Positions 58,628 to 64,000 of a stretch of DNA of 64,000 bases are shown piece after piece (within the stretch, counting starts at the first letter, position 1; every line of letters starts with the position of its first letter). Position numbers and translations under genes: made by a program. Below the pieces are notes generated by a model. That model ran no database searches. It was not told where the DNA came from and saw only the letters and a program-made list of their open reading frames with translations. This DNA is from Fennellomyces sp. T-0311 (Eukaryota; Mucoromycota; Mucoromycetes; Mucorales; Lichtheimiaceae): assembly GCA_025266875.1 (NCBI GenBank), contig JALLLT010000002.1:1178001-1242000 (forward strand), given 5' to 3'.

Positions 58628-61600
58628 AAAAAAAGTATGTACGTATTCTTTGCAATAAAAAAACGTCATGGTCGTTAGCACCACGGGTATCGGCGATTCA
58701 TAAAGCCGGGTCCAAAAAATTAAGGGGAGCGATAACCCGACCCAAAAACATAAATTAATGTGCAAAGCCATAATACTCCTTTCCACGAAAAGCGTAACAC
58801 CGTCATCATCTTGCGCTGCATCCTAATTGTAGCAGCCCTGTGAAACGCTTATTCATTATCAAAACATAACATGGGCGCAATCAAACGCAATCTGTATCAC
58901 TTTTCTTCCCTTTTGTTCATGTGTCAATTCCGTGGTTGCGGTGCACAATTACGCAATGACTATTGAATACGTCATTCTGCACAGCCGTACATTTTTGGAC
59001 ATACACTTCTTTCAATCTGTTACATATTAGGCAATGCAGGAGGAAGATGGGATACGTATGTGTGTAACCCACAACAAGGGTAGTAAAAGATTCATGTGAA
59101 TTAGCTTAGGAGTATCTCGCATAGCTTTTCCTCTTCATGCGTTTTGGACCTTTTTTACCCCTCCCCCAAGTTATTGTTACACGCGCATTTCGTTGCGCCA
59201 TCAAGGTAACTATCATGCAGACCTCATGTACCCATCGGATGACAGGCGTATATTTCACATCATCAGCCACGCACAACTGAGCAGTGGTGCGGAACGTGGA
59301 TCATTTATCAAACGTAACGCACAGTTTCTGTCATAGCCGTTAAATTAGATAAATATTCAAACTAACTAAAATGAACAATAGCTTTATTATTAATCAGTCA
59401 TGCACAGGGTGCGATAACCTATAAATTAAGCAAAATGTTTGTAGATTCTATATGTATCTATGGTACCATTGTGTTGGCGCTACGGGTTACACAACCTGGT
59501 GAATATGGTCCATATAAAATGATGCGTAACAATAAACCTTGATTTACCTGCTTATTCCTTCCAGTTATCCTTGCAAAAGTCAATCTTCTCCTATTATAAC
59601 AAGTCGTTTATGCGGCTAATTCATATAAAAAAGCATTTTATGCGCTATGATATTCTTAGTAATATGTTGAATTTCTTTTCAGTGGTCACGAAGCATGCAA
59701 CTGGCATGCATATGCATACTTTGTAACAGTCACCTATATTTGGTCGAAAGAGAACCATTTAGAATGTTCGTTAATAGTACTGTCACACAGAGAAAGTGTT
59801 GTAATGGCGACTATGCAAACCAGTACTTTATAGTGAACGATTCGCAATGATGCTAGCCCCGCATCGTATCAGGTTAGGTAGCTTTAGATACATCGTCTTA
59901 ATTATCAACACCTGTAAGCCTGCGAGCGATTATACATGTGCATCCAAGTTCGCGGTACGTACTAGCCTTGACTGAAACGTTTGAGAGGCATTAACTGTGC
60001 TTATTCACTGTAATATACAACTGCCACGGTCGCGTCAGGTCATCAGATTATATACGTACGTAGGCCACCTGGAAAATATGAAATAGCTAACAAGTCGTGC
60101 ATATCGATTCGACCAGTTTTAATTTAGGGGAAGCCACCCTCGTATGTACGACGATGTAGAGTTTGCGACTGATATTCATAATAGTTATTCGTGCTATAAC
60201 TGGTACCAAGCTAGTGTGAGTGAATCTTCTTGATGTGTCAAGTTTTCCTAGGTGCTTGAGCCCATGAATGAGATGCAAGTAGCTGTATAACTGTAGAGTC
60301 GTAGAAACGGTATATCGTATGTAATACAAATGGATGTATGACTGAATATGATACGGCACTCTATGGTGGATGTTGTGGAATACGACAGGGAAGATTGCGA
60401 TTCACTCCTTCTTATTTGCTTACTGATCAGCAAACACCGTGATCTTCATTATTTCGTGTACCAAATTCGGCCCTTATTTCTGCACAACCTAACGCAACCC
60501 GTTCATAAAGGTCAAATTCCACAACGGGCTTGGCTTTTGTCGTTAGCATTGCTTCGCTTGTATGCCCTTTAGAGTTTCGGAAGGGTCGCGAAACCCGAGG
60601 GCCTCTTGTTGGAGCCTACGTGCTTGAACATTATGTTTTGTATTGAAAACGTCCAAATAGTTATTTATGTGTGCTTACTATTTACGCATACGTAGATATT
60701 TGCAGGTTTTCTAGTGGCCTAGGACTGGAAGTGCCATTCAGGATGGCTAGGTAATCCGCGTGCATGCTGCGTCTTCGAAACTACCACTGTCTAATTCGTG
60801 GTCGAGGTTCACCAGCGAGTTGGCCTTTCGATAACAACATCGTCACGAATTCGAACTTTCCTGGATAGGATGTAAAATCTAATTGTTTCCCGTGTAGTAC
60901 CAAAATGAACAATAGCTGCTCGATTAACACAAGTATAAGCAAAATATGCGGAAGGCGCCTTGGCTTTTACTATAATTATTTATCCGATGTGCGAAGGGTG
61001 CATCAACTGGACGTATGGGAAGTGGAAAGTAGAACATGATTGAGAGTCTCGAGGGTTTTGAGTACGATGATGTAACTATTATCAATACAACCGATCGGCT
61101 TTATGATATATAGTTGACGACGAAAAATGGGAATTATGTCGCACCCACTATTCTAATGCCTTCTTCCAGTCGAACTTTCGGTCTTGCTTGTCATTATGGT
61201 ACTTACGTAAGAAACCTTGCTGTAGGCTGGAAGGGTTCTCATTTTTTAAGTGATTTGTGACTATTGATCGTGGGCGCCATCAGAAAGGATATCTGTTTTC
61301 ACTACCTGTACTTATGTGCTAGCCAGTTGTACTGACAGTTTCAATGTCGTAAAATCAGGAAGAACGCCAAAACTTCAGCTCTGCGTCGCGAGGTGGGGGT
61401 TCTGAGGTAGTAGACATTAAAGCTAAGCAACCGTTGACCAATGCAAAGTAATAGGTGAAAGCAAACTTCTTGGGCGTTAGGACGCTTGTACTGGCAAAAC
61501 GCTAAGAAGATAGCCTAAGGCGGCCACTATTTATGGCTTAAAATTTCCTTACGATACTCTGCTTATTGTCCTTGCTAGATGATATACCATATCTGCTTGA

Positions 61601-63826
61601 TAAAATTGTACGTACGGAGTATTTGTGAATGGATGGATAACATGGCCATATTTTTCTAATTGTGGTGGTAACTGAACATGCCGGAAGAAAGGCAAGTGGG
61701 TTTCTTTTGAGTGTTAAAGGCGATGCGATAAAGTGGTACTGAGCCAGGATAAACAAACAGGCGAACAAGATTTAATGTGTTATCACTCTACGTCACATGA
61801 CTTACTTATTGCATGGACTTGGCTTCGTATTAAACATATCAGAAATCTAAAAATAAAACAGAAAATACATTGGACTTTAAATCTTCAACTTGATTGTAAA
61901 CTTACAGAAGGCAAATGCAGATTATGTAAAGGACCTACATAACATATTACCTTTCAATTAGGGATTTAATTATAGAAAACACCAGTTAGTATTTATAAAA
62001 TAAAGGACTGCACACATTAAGCTATCACAAAAGACAGCATCAGTACGCCTACCTGCCATGCAGATGGGTACTTAGCTGTAGTGTTAATCTCTATGGGTAT
62101 TGTAGTTCTCAGGTGTACGCCAGTGGTCTAACAGGTCGTCACTCAACATCAAGCGATATTGATATATTGTGGTACCTCCTTTTGAAACTTTAGTTATGTG
62201 AACTTGATAGTGGTAATAGCGGACAAACTAAACACTCACAGGGGCCATCTTACCCCCAAATACTTGAGAAATATCTGCATATTAGGCAAGTATGCGCCTT
62301 ATTTGTGGGGACTAAAAAAGACTGGAGAATTTAAATCGATATTGAAAGCGGCTTCGCTTATTCTTTCATACCGTTTTTACTTTTAATGTACGCAGTAGTA
62401 GTGCTCCTTGAAGTAGTACATTTTTCATGAACATAAAAGGGCGATCTCGGTTACGTATGATCTCTGGTTCACTAGGTGTGAGACTTATGATACATATTAC
62501 ATACTTATCTAATAACTGTATGTGTTCAATGAACCAATAAAAAAGTGTGAATAAGCCCTTAATTATTTTTTTTTCATTTTGTATTGTATTGTTTGTTTTT
62601 ATTATTAGTGCCCTTTTATTATACGCATTTGGTACAGGCATATACTATATTCAGAAACTGAAACTTCTCGTTCTAGGAATAGGAACGATCCTTTGTCGTA
62701 CGAACAGTATCGATATCCGGCAGGACCCAAGTCGAGAAGTGAAATCTTAACCTCTTTTTATACGATTCAGAATACTTCGCTGGTGAATCTCATGTATGGC
62801 GGAATTAACCACTGTGCACTTTTGAAAACTTTAAAATTTTAGTATATGGTGACGCAATGAGAAAAATATGTATGTGTGCAGCTTTGTGCTTATATCGATT
62901 CCGGTTGAAAAGTGAATGATCGCCCACGCGAAAAAAAATCATTTCAGTTATTAGCTTTTGGGTATGTAGCACTGTATACATGAAACTAGCTAACCAAAAG
63001 TGAGCCTGGGTAATTACAAATGGGTATGTGCATTGCGGATAATTACATTTTTCCGTGCTAAGCACTAAAGCGATTGTACGATGGTCAGTGGCATTTTACC
63101 AATTGTCCTATACTGTTCAGGTGCTTTTCTCAAGAAATTATTATTACTAATGGAAAGGTGATTGCCATGCACAGGTTCACTTTAATACAATTTTATAAAA
63201 GTACTTGTATTCTTTATCATGCTTATTTTTGACGTCGAAAGTCAGTGTAGGTATCTTAGTCACTGAGAATTTGCATGCCGCCCCGCTGACATAAAGGCAG
63301 TTGAAGCGTGGGGTTCTTTTTATAATATACAAATGTGTAACCGTCTCTCAGTTTTCTTTCCCTCGATCACAGCAACCCTCAGTTCGTCTCGGAGAACACG
63401 TTGATTCTCAAGATACTATTAGAAAATTTAACTTCTAAGGCAACTCTAACCGAAACCGAAAAACATTTCGGTATATATAGGGTATCTTTTCAACAGCGAT
63501 TTGATTGTCAGTATACTTTATTTGGAAACAAGAAGTTTTTAGGCTTGGAATGGAAGCAGTCTTCTGTTTTACTAGAGACTTTTACATGTAACATAGCTGC
63601 AATGATGGCAGTTACACAATGCAAAATATTTGATATATGACATTGGTTTGTTAAGCAAAAGTAGCATGCGTACTAGTTCAGAGGTTCAATAGCAGAAGTT
63701 GCGCAAAATAAAAAGAAAAAAGCGTACTTAAAGCAGAAGCACAAATTAGAAAGGAAAAGCTCAAGCTAGTTACACTATTATTAAAAGCCATGACCTTCAT
63801 TGCGTCGCCCATTTTTCAGTTCCATT
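58628..63826. other. 5.2-kb gene-poor interval
   Basis: No supported gene. Short ORFs (for example 60348-60572, 61733-61942, 63401-63640) have no known domains and no splice partners that I could find. A stretch near 61410-61490 resembles the inner part of a 5S rRNA gene but is too diverged to call. The base composition is AT-rich compared with the coding blocks. Confidence 0.5.
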
Positions 63827-64000
63827 TTACGGATCTTGTCGATTGAGAATACCGCCGCGCAGACGAAGCACCAAAAACAAAGCAGAATCAGCAGCAATAC
63901 TGTAATCTTTGAGAGTATGGCCTTCTTCCAATTGCTGGCCTCCAAAAAGTAAGCGCTGTTCGGACATTGGCACGCCATCCGTATCTTGGATCTTGTACTT
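63827..64000 (-). CDS. C-terminal half of a divergent ubiquitin-like protein (cut by window edge)
   Basis: The last 58 codons of an open frame run from the window edge to a stop at 63827. The first 50 residues align without gaps to ubiquitin 27-76 with about 31 identities. QRLLFGG corresponds to QRLIFAG and VLRLRGG is intact. Lysines 33, 48 and 63 are replaced by threonine, glutamine and alanine; lysines 27 and 29 remain, and a new lysine occurs at position 57. Histidine 68 is phenylalanine, while leucine 43, leucine at 44 and valine 70 keep a hydrophobic face. Seven residues, ILNRQDP, follow the GG, so a protease would have to expose it. A donor-like GT just after RGG means a spliced longer tail is possible. 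The N terminus lies outside the window. Confidence 0.75.
   Translation of the reverse strand, partial: KYKIQDTDGVPMSEQRLLFGGQQLEEGHTLKDYSIAADSALFLVLRLRGGILNRQDP

Noticed and set aside
61410..61490. Resemblance to the internal control region of a 5S rRNA gene (CTAAGCAACCGTTG and GGTGA blocks)
   Set aside because: Only short blocks match and no closing terminal stem could be seen. A covariance-model scan would decide.
61522..61532. GGCGGCCACT, like the end of the MITE at 36.6 kb
   Set aside because: No partner inverted end or TA duplication was found within reasonable distance; a match of nine or so bases can be chance.
63781..63978. Minus-strand ORF with a hydrophobic stretch that looks like a membrane protein
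   Set aside because: It is the wrong frame of the ubiquitin-like sequence, which matches ubiquitin over 50 residues in the neighbouring frame.

Overview
This window is nuclear DNA of a fungus, most likely an early-diverging zygomycete (Mucoromycota, probably Mucorales). The evidence is dense genes split by many very short introns (about 47 to 72 bases, GT-AG with internal CTAAC or CTGAC-like branch sites), fungal-type orthologues (septin Cdc3, Tps2, Ngg1/Ada3, Upf3, Tim21, Ubr1), and AT-rich gene-poor islands with decayed mobile-element sequence. No bacterial operon structure, CRISPR array or convincing tRNA gene was seen. The species cannot be fixed from sequence reading alone.

Left part (1-23 kb): TIM21 (+) faces septin CDC3 (-). 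A small membrane protein (-), a 101-aa protein (+) and a 117-aa basic protein (-) follow, then a 3-kb gap. Next come an arrestin-like adaptor, SGT1, a biotin-dependent acyl-CoA carboxylase alpha subunit and a basic protein of unknown role (all +), then TTC27/EMW1 and the SAGA subunit ADA3 (both -).

Middle part (23-47 kb): UPF3 (+), a DUF1764 protein (+) that ends 73 bases from the end of a 2159-residue UBR1 ubiquitin ligase (-), a decayed coding region (35.0-38.1 kb, perhaps Fanzor/TnpB-related) interrupted by a 172-bp MITE, the peroxisomal dienoyl-CoA isomerase ECH1 (-), a repeat-bearing AT-rich gap, an LLPH/DUF2423 protein (+), pICln (+) and TPS2 trehalose-phosphatase (-), with only 29 bases between the last two stop codons.

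Right part (47-64 kb): a sphingomyelin-synthase-like PAP2_C membrane protein (-), SEC24 (-), UTP15 (-) and ribosomal protein uL15 (+) sharing a 155-bp divergent promoter, a diubiquitin-AN1 zinc-finger fusion (-), EF1B-gamma (+), a 5.2-kb gap, and at the right edge the C-terminal half of a ubiquitin-like protein (-) that has lost the lysines equivalent to K33, K48 and K63.

Most genes are housekeeping: protein import, septins, chaperone and ubiquitin systems, NMD, transcription, ribosome biogenesis and translation, COPII, trehalose and lipid metabolism. Splice models were built by hand; for each multi-exon gene given as a full model the exon lengths sum to a multiple of three and the joined reading frame stays open. 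The most unusual items are the two ubiquitin-related genes, the MITE inside a decayed gene, the GC-AG intron inside the UBR box codons of UBR1, and the very small exons of TIM21, SGT1 and the uL15 gene.
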